Positions 50,630 through 61,978 are shown, counted from the stretch's first letter. The stretch: 64,000 nucleotides of DNA from Salinarimonas ramus (GCF_014645695.1 NZ_BMMF01000007.1:62001-126000); one strand, 5' to 3'. Notes: generated by a model not told the origin, from the letters alone. Translations and numbers: made by a program.

Positions 50630-52974
50630 TGGGCGGCCGCCGGCAGCAGGCCTTCGCGGCCCTCCGGCGAGATCGGCAGGTCGATGACGAAGCGCGCGCC
50701 GCTGCCCGGGCGCGGGTCGAGCTCGATGCGACCGTCGAGCTTGGCGGTGACGAGATTGTAGACGATGTGCAGGCCGAGCCCGGTATTGCCGCGCTCGCGG
50801 CCCGTGGTGAAGAAGGGCTCGAACACCTTGGCGACGCTCGCCGGCGCGATGCCGCGGCCGTCGTCCTCGTAGACGATGCGCACGAGGCCCGGCGCGGCGC
50901 GGGTGACGGCGATGCGCATGGCCCCGGCCTCGCCCCCTGGATAGGCGTGGTCGACGGAGTTCATGACGAGGTTCGTCAGCACCTGCGCCAGCGCGCCGGG
51001 ATAGGTGTCGAGCACGAGCCCGTCCGGGCAGACGGTCTCCACCGCGTGGCCGCGCTTGCGCAGGGCCGGCCCGAGGCTGGTCAGCAGCTCGTGCAGCCAT
51101 TGCGCCATGTCGAAGCGCCGGCGGTCCTCGCTCGTCTGGTCGGCTGCGACGCGCTTGAAGCTCTGCACCATCTCCGCCGCGCGCGCGAGGTTGACGTGGA
51201 CGAGCCCCGCGCCCTCCTTCAGCCGCGCCAGCGAGCGGTCGAGATCCGCGCGCCGGATGCGCCCGCCGTCCACCGCCCCGCCGAGGCGCGAGACCTCGCC
51301 CTCGAGGCTCGTCGCCGTGGTCAGCGCGACGCCGAGCGGCGTGTTGATCTCGTGCGCCACGCCCGCGACGAGCTGGCCCAGCGAGGCGAGCTTCTCGGCC
51401 TGGATCAGGTCGGCTTGCGTGCGGCGCAGCTCGTCGAGGGTGAGGTCGACCTCGTCCTTGGCGCGGCGCAGGTCGGATTCGCGTCGGGCGATCTCGGTGA
51501 CGAAGACGTTCACCGCGTGCGCCATGGAGGCGAGCTCGTCGCGGATGCGCCCGTCGCGGCCGAAGCCCCAGCCGCGCTTGGGCGGGGCGATGATGCCCGC
51601 CGCGGGGTCCTTGGCGAGGACGAGCATGTCCTCGCGCAGCCGCTTCAGCGGCCCCGTGATCGAGCGCGCCACGAGGAAGGCCGCGATGGCGCCCAGCAGG
51701 AGGCCGATGCCTGCGCCGAGCACCAGGATCTGGCGCACGGTCACGCCGATCCGTTTCGCGCGATCGGCGAGCGCCTCGTTGAGATCCTGCACGCCGAGCA
51801 GCATGGCGAGCCCCGTCTGGCCCATCTCCTCCAGGAGCGCGTTCTGCGCGGCGAGGCTCTCCGCCGTCGTCGAGAGCCGCTCGCTCCAGCCCTCGATGGC
51901 GTCGAGCATCTCGGTCTGGATGAGGGGCGAGATCGGCAGGTCCGCCATGTGGTCGAGCAGCGCGCGGCTCTCCTCGACGATCGCGGCGACGGCGGCGACG
52001 TCGCGGCCGGCGAGGGCGTCCGCGGTGCGCCGCCCGAGCTTCAGCGTCTCGACGGCGACGTTCTGCGTCGCCTGCTCCGTCTCGCCGGCCTCCACCGAAT
52101 AGGCGAGGAGCTGGGCGATGCGCTCGTGGCGCGCGCGGCTCTCGGTGGCGCCGATCTTGATGACGTCCTCGACCCAGGCGTCGAGCGCAGCCGCCTCCCG
52201 CCCCGTCGCCCGCCCGCGCTCGACGGCGTCGGCATAGGCGGCGACGACCGCGTCGGCCTGCGCACTCTCCTCGTCGCGGGAAGCGTAGCCGAAGGAGCGC
52301 GCGAGGTCCGCGCCCGCGTTGCGCAGGCGGGCGAGCGCGAAGCCGCGCCGGCGCTCCGCCTCGGCGGGATCGGCGATGGCGTCCTGCCAGGCGCGGGCGC
52401 GGGAGGCTTCCAGCGCGAGGAAGGCGGCGCGCACCTCCTGGGCGTCGTCGACGATGTCGCGGGTGAGGCGCATGCGCCGGTCGTCGTCGGTGATCGTCGC
52501 GACGATGTCGCCGTTCGAGGCGTGCTGGCGCGCGCGCGCCTCGTCGGCGAGACCGACGAGGGCGGAGGCGCGCAGCCCCATCTCGGCGATGAGCGCGTCC
52601 GACGTGCTCGCCAGGGCGACGAGCTCGTCCATCTGCTCGCGATAGATGCCGAGCGCCACCGCGAGCCGCCCCGCCGCCGCCCGGCGTGCCTCGTCCTCCT
52701 CGGACGCGGCGAGCGCACCGAGCGTCGCCTGCGCGCCGTCGGCCAGCACCGAGAAGCGGATCGCGTGCTCGATGCGCTGCGTGGGTAGCGCCTGGACGAA
52801 GTCGTCGGACGCGCGGGTGAGATCGGCGAGCCCGCGATGGGCGGAGACGGCGAGGGCGGCGCCGTCGCGGGCGCGCTCCGCCTCGGCCAGCAGGAGCCAG
52901 GCCGCGACCGCGATCGCCGCGGCGATGGCGATCGGGATCCCTCCGACGAGCGCGATCTTGCTCGTGATACGCAT
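50626..52974 (-). CDS. Large membrane sensor histidine kinase
   Basis: A 782-residue kinase. TM1 (about 8-30) and TM2 (about 413-434) enclose a roughly 380-residue helical periplasmic domain. A HAMP domain follows (VARSITGPLKRLRED), then a coiled coil, HisKA with His541 in VAGVAHEINTPLGVAL, and HATPase with N-box TNLVMNSVDHAYPGG, G1 EDDGRGIAP and G2 NTGLGLHIV. It is first in the four-gene operon and overlaps the binding-protein gene by ATGA. The long sensor and the coupled binding protein suggest ligand-bound SBP may be read by this kinase, as TorT is by TorS. ATG 52974 (MRITSKIALVGG) is used; the frame opens at 53082. Confidence 0.93.
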   Translation of the reverse strand: MRITSKIALVGGIPIAIAAAIAVAAWLLLAEAERARDGAALAVSAHRGLADLTRASDDFVQALPTQRIEHAIRFSVLADGAQATLGALAASEEDEARRAAAGRLAVALGIYREQMDELVALASTSDALIAEMGLRASALVGLADEARARQHASNGDIVATITDDDRRMRLTRDIVDDAQEVRAAFLALEASRARAWQDAIADPAEAERRRGFALARLRNAGADLARSFGYASRDEESAQADAVVAAYADAVERGRATGREAAALDAWVEDVIKIGATESRARHERIAQLLAYSVEAGETEQATQNVAVETLKLGRRTADALAGRDVAAVAAIVEESRALLDHMADLPISPLIQTEMLDAIEGWSERLSTTAESLAAQNALLEEMGQTGLAMLLGVQDLNEALADRAKRIGVTVRQILVLGAGIGLLLGAIAAFLVARSITGPLKRLREDMLVLAKDPAAGIIAPPKRGWGFGRDGRIRDELASMAHAVNVFVTEIARRESDLRRAKDEVDLTLDELRRTQADLIQAEKLASLGQLVAGVAHEINTPLGVALTTATSLEGEVSRLGGAVDGGRIRRADLDRSLARLKEGAGLVHVNLARAAEMVQSFKRVAADQTSEDRRRFDMAQWLHELLTSLGPALRKRGHAVETVCPDGLVLDTYPGALAQVLTNLVMNSVDHAYPGGEAGAMRIAVTRAAPGLVRIVYEDDGRGIAPASVAKVFEPFFTTGRERGNTGLGLHIVYNLVTAKLDGRIELDPRPGSGARFVIDLPISPEGREGLLPAAAQ

Positions 52975-53289
52975 GGCGCCGTTCCGTCGAGCCGCTGTGG
53001 CGTCGTCCGGTTTCGGCGCTTGCCTGGCGCGGACGACGCTCAATCTACACGATCGATGCGCGGAACGGAAAGTACCGCGCATCGCCCGCGCACAGGCCTA
53101 CGCGCGCGCGATTGCGCCCGCGTGTCGTCGGGGCGCCGGCTCTGTTTCGTCGCGCGGAGCCGGACGAAACATTTCGCGCAGGCGGCGGAGCGCGCGCAAC
53201 AGTCCCGCTTCCATCGGCCGATCCCGCGCAATTCGCACGAAATGCCGCACCCCTAGACCTGTCCGGGCCACACGAGAGGAGGCCCGCCG
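52975..53289. other. Divergent intergenic region
   Basis: 315 bases between the sensor kinase (minus) and the small genes (plus). It presumably carries both promoters, but I see no clear sigma-70 boxes, no long palindrome and no credible gene. A ribosome binding site GAGAGGAGG is present just before 53290. Confidence 0.5.
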
Positions 53290-53478
53290 ATGCGCCTGTC
53301 GCTGATCCGTTTCGACCGACCCTGCCGCCGTAGGCGCGCGGAGCCGGATTACGAGGCGATCCGCGCCCGGCGGATCCGCGCGCTCGCGGCTCTCCTCGAG
53401 GAGATCAAGTCCCCGGTCGCGTCTCCCGGCGTCGTCGGCGCCGGGGCGGCCGGCACCCGATCAGGAACGACCCCATGA
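53290..53478 (+). CDS. Small Arg-rich protein of unknown function
   Basis: A 62-residue basic protein. An Arg-rich N-terminal half (RFDRPCRRRRAEPDYEAIRARRIRALAALLEEI in pieces) is followed by a Gly/Ala tail. It is supported mainly by the strong upstream GAGAGGAGG and by the ATGA overlap with the next gene. It has no recognised family; DUF1127-like size and charge only. Confidence 0.5.
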   Translation: MRLSLIRFDRPCRRRRAEPDYEAIRARRIRALAALLEEIKSPVASPGVVGAGAAGTRSGTTP

Positions 53479-53666
53479 TCATCGCCCGTCACCCCATCGC
53501 CGGCGAGGGCGCCCCGCGCCTGCGCCGCCGCAGCCTCCTCGCCCGCATCCTCCGCCGCCTCGCGCTGCGCCTGCGCCGCCGTCGCCGCGGCGGGCGCCTC
53601 GACGCGCGCGCCCTCGCCGAGCGCGGCATCGCCGCCTTCGACCTGCGCATCGCCAACAAGCTCTGA
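53475..53666 (+). CDS. Small Arg-rich protein, possibly DUF1127-like
   Basis: A 63-residue very basic protein with a run of Arg in the middle and a C-terminal LDARALAERGIAAFDLRIANKL-type helix (residues 42-63). The C-terminal part has the flavour of DUF1127 (position and Gly-Ile) but the match is weak. It overlaps the previous gene by ATGA. Confidence 0.5.
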   Translation: MIIARHPIAGEGAPRLRRRSLLARILRRLALRLRRRRRGGRLDARALAERGIAAFDLRIANKL

Positions 53667-53711
53667 CCAGGCAACCACCGAGAACAACGACCGAGAACCA
53701 GGACCAGAACG

Positions 53712-54143
53712 ATGACCACGCTCTCCAACCGCTTCTTCCGCGCCGCCTTCGTCTTCTTCGGCATCGGCATCGCGCTCGGCATCGGCATGTCGCTGACGCA
53801 CGATTTCACCTTCCGCCCGGTCCACGTCCACGTGAACCTGATCGGGTGGGTGGGCTTCTTCCTCTACGGCGCCTTCTACCGCCTCTTCCCGGAAGAGGGC
53901 GGGACGCGCCTCGCCCAGGCGCATTTCTGGAGCGCCCTCGTCGGGCTGCCGCCCATGGTCTCCGGGCTCGGCTTCCTCGTCTCGGGCATGCCCGCGATCG
54001 GCGTGCCGCTGCTTCTCGCCGGCGAGGCCGTGACGGTGCTCTCCGTGGTGCTCTTCCTCGTCGTCGGCTTCAAGGCGACGCGGACCGCCCCCGCCCTCGC
54101 CGAGCGCGCGCCCCGCGTCGAGCCCCGCTCGTCGGCGCTCTGA
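53712..54143 (+). CDS. Small heme-copper-oxidase-subunit-I-like membrane protein
   Basis: A 143-residue protein with four predicted membrane helices (about 9-28, 41-60, 75-95, 99-121). RPVHVHVNLIGWVGFFLYGAFYRLFP in pieces (residues 37-62) resembles the NorB/CcoN-type subunit I. There, His-rich helices hold heme; His38 and His40 (HVHV) could be ligands. Such short proteins are annotated as cytochrome-c oxidase or cbb3-type-like in Hyphomicrobiales, though they are too short to be an oxidase. The purine-rich leader GGACCAGAACG precedes ATG 53712. Confidence 0.7.
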   Translation: MTTLSNRFFRAAFVFFGIGIALGIGMSLTHDFTFRPVHVHVNLIGWVGFFLYGAFYRLFPEEGGTRLAQAHFWSALVGLPPMVSGLGFLVSGMPAIGVPLLLAGEAVTVLSVVLFLVVGFKATRTAPALAERAPRVEPRSSAL

Positions 54144-54166
54144 GAGCGGCCGCCAGGAGAAACGCC

Positions 54167-54394
54167 ATGACGACCATGACCACCGCCCCGCTGCCCAGCG
54201 CCCGCATTCCCGGCGTCCAGACCCTCGTCGCCGCCAGCGAGGCGCTGCGACGCACCGCGAGCACCGAAACGCGCCCCGCCCGACCGGCGCTCGAGACCTG
54301 CGGCGGCTGCGGCACCACCCGCCAGATCGCCTGCCCGGGCCGCGTCCCGTGCGCCGGCTGCGCGCCTGAGGTGGCTGTCGCGACCGCGGCCTGA
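54167..54394 (+). CDS. Small zinc-ribbon-like protein
   Basis: A 75-residue protein whose C-terminal part has the pattern CGGCGTTRQIACPGRVPCAGC (shown here as CGGCG, IACPG, VPCAGC; residues 45-65). Its five Cys could bind zinc or another metal. The N-terminal 40 residues are disordered-like. CAGGAGAAACGCC precedes ATG 54167. It is 23 bases after the COX1-like gene and probably cotranscribed. The function is unknown. Confidence 0.6.
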   Translation: MTTMTTAPLPSARIPGVQTLVAASEALRRTASTETRPARPALETCGGCGTTRQIACPGRVPCAGCAPEVAVATAA

Positions 54395-54430
54395 GCCTCT
54401 ACCGACGACGCGAGACCGATCCCGGCGCGC

Positions 54431-54814
54431 TCACCCCGCGCCGGGATCGGCCGCTTGCGCGTCCGGGGTCTCCAGCCAGAAGCGGCGCATCAGGTAGAGG
54501 GAGGCGCCCGTGACGGGGCCCTCGTCCGTCTCCAGCGCCACCAGCTCCGTGCGCCCGCCGCGGATCGGGTCGTGCGCGAAGCGGCACAGCGCCCAGCGCT
54601 GGCGCGAGCGCCCGCCGATCTCGACGGTGTAGTCCACGCGCACGAGGTCGTCCTCCGGCGCGACGGCGCGCAGGACGGCGATCTCCGCCCCGTCGGGATT
54701 GAGGACGGGCAGCGTCAGCCGGCACAGGCGCGCGGCGTCGCGATCCGCCTGCCCGCAGGCGGCGAGCGTCGCGAGTACCGCCGCCGCGGCGGCGATCGTC
54801 GAGAAGCGCCCCAC
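54431..54814 (-). CDS. Putative lipoprotein of unknown function
   Basis: A 127-residue protein with signal peptide and lipobox LATLAAC near residue 20, so Cys20 is probably lipidated. The mature part, DRDAARLCRLTLPVLNPDGAEIAVLRAVAPEDDLVRVDYTVE in pieces, has a predicted beta sheet. The GTG start at 54814 is chosen because it opens the signal peptide; the region before it is the hemB tail. It is five bases downstream of hemB, so likely cotranscribed. Confidence 0.72.
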   Translation of the reverse strand: MGRFSTIAAAAAVLATLAACGQADRDAARLCRLTLPVLNPDGAEIAVLRAVAPEDDLVRVDYTVEIGGRSRQRWALCRFAHDPIRGGRTELVALETDEGPVTGASLYLMRRFWLETPDAQAADPGAG

Positions 54815-54819
54815 GAGCC

Positions 54820-56895
<2,076 letters not shown>

Positions 56896-56909
<14 letters not shown>

Positions 56910-57963
56910 TACTCACCCGGTAAGGAGCTTGTGCCTGAACATCCTTTTGGTTACAGATACAGATTTTTATCAGATCGGATATAGACATACCTACTTGCTG
57001 CAACATCTGCGGGAATATATTCCCCCTCGTTAGACCTGGAAGTATGTTGTTCTCTAAGAAAAATATTTGGCCTTCATCGTCAATGATAAAATCCATTCTA
57101 CAGAAATTATCAACTCTAGATGATCGTGCTACTTTTTCAGCTATATTTCTAAGCCGAAGAGCGAAGCAATCTTCCAGTTCAAAATCTACTGCGAATCCGT
57201 TGGTCCTTTTCTTTTCTTCAGATCCCAAGAAGCCGTGCTCTGTCCTGATCCAAGCGGGAGGGAGAGCTGTTGGCTCGCCATTCTGCACGATCACACCACA
57301 AGCGACTTCCTTTCCATGAATCATCTGTTGCCCCAAACAAAATCTGTCGAAATAGGACGTTGTGCGAACATGCTCTGCAATCAAACGATGATCGGAAGCA
57401 AGGAAGCGGCGAGTACAAAACGATCCCCCGAGCGAATTCGGCTTTACGACGATCTCGCCTGAACCAAAGCGCTCGTTGATCGCTTGGACGACTCCCTCAG
57501 GCGACGACGTCGGAAGACGCAGGTAAGGTATCTTCTTCAAATCCTTGCAAACGGCAGCAGCAAGTTCCGACATCAACGCCTTGTCCTGCGACATAGCAGC
57601 CCCTGCAATTGAGCCGAAACTCGACGGCACCTCCAATAAGGCACCTACGCCTTGGATCGTGCCATCCTCTCCATCACGACCCTGCAGGAGTGAGAATACG
57701 AAACAATCGAGACTTGTTAATATTTCTCCAATTTTTTGGATATTCGTTCTTTCTCCATCTCTTAATATATCCTCGTGCGAAAAATTCCCATCGACATCAT
57801 AGATTACAAGCTCCCCGTCAAGGCTTATATATAGCACCTTGCGAATAGAAAAATCATGCGTTCTGTTGTTTTTCACGGTGTGCATGGTGTTCTCAAGCAT
57901 AGCTACCGACCAGTCGTGCTCGACTGACCGACCACCGTATATGAGCGCAACATCGGTCGACAT
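56896..57963 (-). CDS. D-Ala-D-Ala-ligase-like ATP-grasp enzyme
   Basis: A 355-residue cytosolic ligase of the Ddl family, which joins two amino acids through an acyl phosphate. The N-terminal motif is YGGRSVEHDWSV (Ddl consensus GGxSxEHxVS). The ATP-binding Lys is in VVKPNSLGGSFCT, where the mobile loop differs from the usual GSSxGV. The metal site is FFLENNILPGLTRGNIFP, with Glu and Asn conserved. These changes point to altered amino acid specificity. It starts four bases after the previous ligase gene. Alternatives are a drug-tolerant Ddl variant or a D-amino-acid ligase of a natural-product pathway. Codon use is AT-richer than in neighbours such as hemB. Confidence 0.88.
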
Positions 57964-57966
57964 GCG

Positions 57967-59184
57967 TTATCTTTCCCATTCCAGATCTATCACGGAAGCA
58001 GCTGCATAAGCTCGCCGTTCCGCCTCTGCTGCTTCAGTTGAGATGGCGATTGCGCATGCGACGCGATCATGGTTCGACCCGCGTGGAGACCATGTCGTGT
58101 TCACGCCGCCGCGATGGCCCGCGTAAACGCAACCTTCGCTTTTCAGAGCGCGGTCCAAACTGATCCGTCGGAGGACAGCCTGCTCGTTCACAGTTCGGAA
58201 GTGTACGGCGCTGAAGTCATGCTTCGTCGGCTCAAGGCAGTCTCCTAAGGGCAGTCGACAGATCTTTCTTACGTACGCCTCCTCGAGGCGAACTCCGCTG
58301 GCGTGCTCAACGATCGAAGGCACATGCCCGCCGCCCAATCTTGGATTGATTTCTATCAGCCCGGCTTGGCCATCTTCCAACCTGAATTGAACATGCGCAG
58401 CCCCCCACGTCAGACCCGTTGCGAGAAGAGCTTGCTCGGCGTAGCCCCTCAGCATTGATTCGTCTTCACCGCGTAGTGGAGCAGGGAAAAGATGCCCGAT
58501 TTCGACAAAAGAATCGATCTTCATCTGCACCTGAGTTACTCCAATAGCAACTCCATCAAAACACTCGACAGAATATTCTCTTCCCGGAATTATACTTTCC
58601 AGCAACACTGTGGGTCTTTGAGTACCTAAGTGTTTCAGCAGCTCAAAGAGATTGCCTACATGATTTTTACACTCCTCTATTGAGGCACAACTCGCGACTC
58701 CCGTCGCTCCATTTAGACTGTCAGGCTTTACAATGAGCGGGAAACTCAGCAAATGTTTTATTGGATCGATGTCCTCGGGTGAATTCAACACGTAGTTTCC
58801 AGGCGAAATTTCTGGCAGCAGTCTTCGTGTTTCGGCTTTTGATCGGCAGGCAGCCAGCGCGACGCCATCTGGGGCGGGTAATCCGCGATTCTTAGCCTCG
58901 ATCTGCGCTACTTCTAAGCCGAAGTCACTTGTGGTACCGATTCCTTTTATATGAAAATAGCCAGTCAACTGATTCACAATGTCCGAAACGTGCGCATAAT
59001 TCTTCGTATCGCACTCGATACATTTTGTACACGTGCCCTGATATTCATACGGAGCAAGGTTGGATGCAATCAAAATCGGTTCAAGTCCGAGGCGACGAGA
59101 AGCTGTGACAACACGCTCTCCGGATCCCATCAGTGTTCCTTCGATGAAGACGACTGCGGCAGCGTACCCATTTTTCTGTTTCAT
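57967..59184 (-). CDS. ATP-grasp carboxylate-amine ligase (BacD/carnosine-synthase-like)
   Basis: A 405-residue ATP-grasp enzyme. It has an N-terminal Rossmann-like domain (residues about 5-110), the ATP-binding Lys in LIVKPDSLNGATGVA and the metal-binding Glu/Asn in LIEINPRLGGGHVPSIVEHASG. The latter is the hallmark of the L-amino-acid ligase/carnosine synthase/carbamoyl-phosphate-like group. The N-terminal sequence VVFIEGTLMGSGERVV is unlike the Ddl-like neighbour. The start at Met10 (59184) is supported by AGAGAAGA upstream; 59211 is possible. It is first of the three-gene AT-richer operon. Confidence 0.87.
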   Translation of the reverse strand: MKQKNGYAAAVVFIEGTLMGSGERVVTASRRLGLEPILIASNLAPYEYQGTCTKCIECDTKNYAHVSDIVNQLTGYFHIKGIGTTSDFGLEVAQIEAKNRGLPAPDGVALAACRSKAETRRLLPEISPGNYVLNSPEDIDPIKHLLSFPLIVKPDSLNGATGVASCASIEECKNHVGNLFELLKHLGTQRPTVLLESIIPGREYSVECFDGVAIGVTQVQMKIDSFVEIGHLFPAPLRGEDESMLRGYAEQALLATGLTWGAAHVQFRLEDGQAGLIEINPRLGGGHVPSIVEHASGVRLEEAYVRKICRLPLGDCLEPTKHDFSAVHFRTVNEQAVLRRISLDRALKSEGCVYAGHRGGVNTTWSPRGSNHDRVACAIAISTEAAEAERRAYAAASVIDLEWER

Positions 59185-59402
59185 AATTTCATCTTCTCTT
59201 GATAATTTCATCTTCGCAGAGCTTGCGATTACTTTTTTCGGCTGCTTAGTAACCCGCCGCGAAGATTACCTAGCGTCACTTTAAGGTGCACTTGTCGATC
59301 AATGCAGCTCATGCGGGCAGGAGATCATGTGGGCATTTCGATTGCAACCCTTCCTCGAAGAAATTGTTTTCGATCCGCACCGGGCGGCCGCCTCTTCCCC
59401 GC

Positions 59403-60248
59403 TCACGCCATGCGGATCAAGAGGATGCCGGCGAGCGCGGCGCCGGCGCCGGAGAGCTTCGCCCGGTCGAGCCGCTCGCGCAGGCGCAGGCGGGCGAGCG
59501 CGAGCGCGAAGAGGATGCTCGTCTCGCGCAGAGCGGCGACGAGGGCGATCGGCGCATTCGCGAGCGCCCACAGCGCGATCCAGTAGCAGGTGAACGCGAT
59601 CGAGCCGGCGACGAGCCCGACCCGCCAATGCGGGATCGTCGCGGAGAACGCCGCGCGCCCGCGCGTCACGCCGGCGAAGAGGATCATGCCGAGCCCGTCG
59701 AGCACGAACATCCAGGCCGCGAAGGAGGCGACCTCCCCCGCGAGCCGCACGCCGATCCCGTCGACGATCGTGTAGGCGGCCGCGCTCGCCGCGGCGCCCA
59801 GCGTGATCGCGAGGGTGGCTGTCCGCAGCCCGACGAGGGCGCCGGCTTTCGGCCCCGAGAGAACGACGACGCCCGCGCCGATCACCCCGATCCCGACGAG
59901 CCCGAGCGGCGCCACGCTCTCGCCGAGGAGACCCACGGACGCGCCCGTGACCAGCGCGAGGGTGAGCCCGCGCATGATCGGGTAGACCCGCGCGAGCTCG
60001 CCCGTGTCGTAGGCGCGCGCGAGGAACACCTTGTAGGTCGTGTGCGGGATCGCGGTGAGCACGAGCCAGGGCCACGCCTCCGCCGCAGGCAGCGGCACGA
60101 AGGGGAGGATCACGAGGGCGATCGCGGTCTGGACGCCCGCGATCATCAGCATCATCGTGAAGCGATCGACGTTCGCCTTCACGAGCGCGTTCCACGCCGC
60201 ATGCAGGAAGGCCGCGAAGAGGATCGCGGCGAGGACGAGCGGGTCCAT
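59403..60248 (-). CDS. EamA/DMT-family transporter
   Basis: A 281-residue membrane protein with ten predicted helices in two EamA repeats. It reads LAAILFAAFLHAAWNALVKAN at the N-terminus, with ANAPIALVAALRETSILFALALARLRLRERL in pieces near the C-terminus (residues about 240-270). The typical DMT repeat joint lies around residue 135. Codon use is GC-rich like the core genome, unlike the EamA gene at 56004. The substrate is unknown. It is divergent from the enoyl-CoA hydratase-like gene. Confidence 0.9.
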   Translation of the reverse strand: MDPLVLAAILFAAFLHAAWNALVKANVDRFTMMLMIAGVQTAIALVILPFVPLPAAEAWPWLVLTAIPHTTYKVFLARAYDTGELARVYPIMRGLTLALVTGASVGLLGESVAPLGLVGIGVIGAGVVVLSGPKAGALVGLRTATLAITLGAAASAAAYTIVDGIGVRLAGEVASFAAWMFVLDGLGMILFAGVTRGRAAFSATIPHWRVGLVAGSIAFTCYWIALWALANAPIALVAALRETSILFALALARLRLRERLDRAKLSGAGAALAGILLIRMA

Positions 60249-60455
60249 GCGGGATCAAGCCTTCGTTTTGTCGAGCTGGATCGGTGTGCGCCAGAGCACG
60301 TTGGCCTCCCGGGACGTCGATGTGCGCGAGCGTTAGCGTGCATCGGCGTCGCGGTGCAACACGAAGCATCCCTCCACCCACCGGCCCGTGCCGCCCCCGG
60401 CGTTGACGCCCCCTCCCCCGCCCGCCTAAACCCGTCCTCGACAGGAGCGCCTGCC

Positions 60456-61505
60456 ATGACCGACAGCCAAGACGCCCGTTGCCGCATCGAAGGCGCCGCC
60501 GGCCTGATCACGCTCGACCGGCCCAAGGCGCTCAACGCGCTCACGCTCGACGCCGTGCGCGCCATGCGCGCCGCCCTCGACGCGTGGGAGCACGATCCCG
60601 CGGTGACGCGAATCGTCATCGAGGGCGCGGGCGAGAAGGCGTTCTGCGCGGGCGGGGACATCCGCCGCCTCGTCGAGGCCGGCAAGGCCGGGCGGCGGGA
60701 GGAGGCGCAGACCTTCTGGCGCGAGGAATACGAGCTGAACGCGCTCATCGCGCGCTATCCGAAGCCCTATGTCGCGCTGATCGAGGGCATCGTCATGGGC
60801 GGGGGCGTGGGCGTCGCGCTGCACGGCTCGCACCGGGTCGTGGGCGAGCGGGCGCTCTTCGCCATGCCGGAGGTCGGCATCGGCTTCTTCCCGGACGTGG
60901 GCGCGAGCCACGCGCTGCCGCGCCTGCCCGGCAAGACCGGGCTCTACCTCGCGCTCACCGGCGCGCGGCTGGGGCCGGCGGACCAGCTCGCCATGGGCCT
61001 CGCCACGCACGCGGTGGGCGCGAGCGCCATGCCCGAGATCCGCGAAGGCCTGATCGCGGGGGAGGACGTCGACGCGCTGCTGTCGCGCCATCGCCACGAT
61101 CCCGGCCCCGCGCCCATCGAGACGATCGCGGCGACGATCGACGCCTGCTTCGGCGAGAGCTCGGTGGAAGAGATCGTCGCGGCGCTCACGCGCATGGCGG
61201 GCGAGGGCGACGCCCCGGCAGAGACGATCCTCGCGCAGATCCGCGGCAAGTCGCCCACCTCCCAGAAGATCGCCTTCGAGCAGATGCACCGCGGGGCTGG
61301 CCTCTCCTTCGAGGAGGCGATGCGCATGGAATACCGCATCGTCTCGCGCATCCTCGACGGCGAGGACTTCTATGAAGGCGTGCGCGCTGTGCTCATCGAC
61401 AAGGACCACGCACCGCGCTGGAAGCCCGATCGGCTGGAGGACGTCACGCCCGCGATGATCGAGGCCTATTTCGCGCCGCTCGGCGAGCACGAGCTCGCCG
61501 TCTGA
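60456..61505 (+). CDS. 3-hydroxyisobutyryl-CoA hydrolase/enoyl-CoA hydratase family protein
   Basis: A 349-residue crotonase-fold enzyme. The first oxyanion motif is GAGEKAFCAGGDIRRLVEAGKAG and the second IVMGGGVGVALHGSHRVV. The acidic pair/Glu-Asp in ALFAMPEVGIGFFPDVGASHALPR is the signature of the HIBCH group. Length (349, versus about 260 for plain hydratases) and the C-terminal extension support 3-hydroxyisobutyryl-CoA hydrolase of valine catabolism. ATG 60456 has ACAGGAGCGCCTGCC upstream; the frame opens much earlier (59286) but only this portion is related. Its stop overlaps DUF6163 by one base. Confidence 0.9.
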   Translation: MTDSQDARCRIEGAAGLITLDRPKALNALTLDAVRAMRAALDAWEHDPAVTRIVIEGAGEKAFCAGGDIRRLVEAGKAGRREEAQTFWREEYELNALIARYPKPYVALIEGIVMGGGVGVALHGSHRVVGERALFAMPEVGIGFFPDVGASHALPRLPGKTGLYLALTGARLGPADQLAMGLATHAVGASAMPEIREGLIAGEDVDALLSRHRHDPGPAPIETIAATIDACFGESSVEEIVAALTRMAGEGDAPAETILAQIRGKSPTSQKIAFEQMHRGAGLSFEEAMRMEYRIVSRILDGEDFYEGVRAVLIDKDHAPRWKPDRLEDVTPAMIEAYFAPLGEHELAV

Positions 61506-61978
61506 TGTGGCCCTTCCGGCGCCGGGGCGCGCCCGCCGAGGACAGGAGCCCCGAGCCCTCGCCGGCGGACGCGGCGCTGCGGCTCTCGGAGCCCTCGTCG
61601 AAGGCGGGGCTGCGCTGGCAGACGGTGCTGACCTGGTTCATGCGCCTGATGGCGCTCCTGTGGATCGCCAAGGGCCTGTCCTTCTGGGCGGTGATCGTCG
61701 GTGCCGGCGACGTGGCGCCGCCCTTCCAGGACCGCTCGCTCGGCTTCCAGGCCACCGTCGTCTATTTCGCGGTGATCGACCCCATCGCCGCCGTCGGCCT
61801 GTGGCTCACGGCCACCTGGGGTGGGGTCCTGTGGCTGCTCGCCGTGATGAGCCACCTCATCCTGGCCCTCTTCTTTCCGGGCGTCGTCCCCGTCAGCCTC
61901 ACCCTCGCGGTGGCCTATTGTGCGCTGATGGTTACCTATCTCCTGATCTCGTACCTCGCATCCGGTGAAGACGGGTAA
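61505..61978 (+). CDS. DUF6163 membrane protein
   Basis: A 157-residue protein with a cytosolic N-terminal tail of about 38 residues and four predicted membrane segments (about 44-65, 80-100, 104-122, 125-150). It belongs to DUF6163, found next to ldtR across Hyphomicrobiales; the family function is unknown. TGATG overlap with the previous stop suggests coupling. It is followed by 200 bases before ldtR, with AT-richer sequence consistent with a promoter. Confidence 0.85.
   Translation: MWPFRRRGAPAEDRSPEPSPADAALRLSEPSSKAGLRWQTVLTWFMRLMALLWIAKGLSFWAVIVGAGDVAPPFQDRSLGFQATVVYFAVIDPIAAVGLWLTATWGGVLWLLAVMSHLILALFFPGVVPVSLTLAVAYCALMVTYLLISYLASGEDG

Noticed and set aside
53112-53333. 73-residue frame upstream of the small genes
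   Set aside because: Pro/Arg-rich composition, no ribosome binding site, and it crosses the better-supported start at 53290.
57044-57479. Several small plus-strand frames inside the Ddl-like gene
   Set aside because: They are antisense to a clearly coding gene and show no domains or start signals.
59286-60455. Upstream extension of the enoyl-CoA hydratase-like frame
   Set aside because: It runs antisense through the DMT transporter and has no family match; the ribosome binding site supports 60456.
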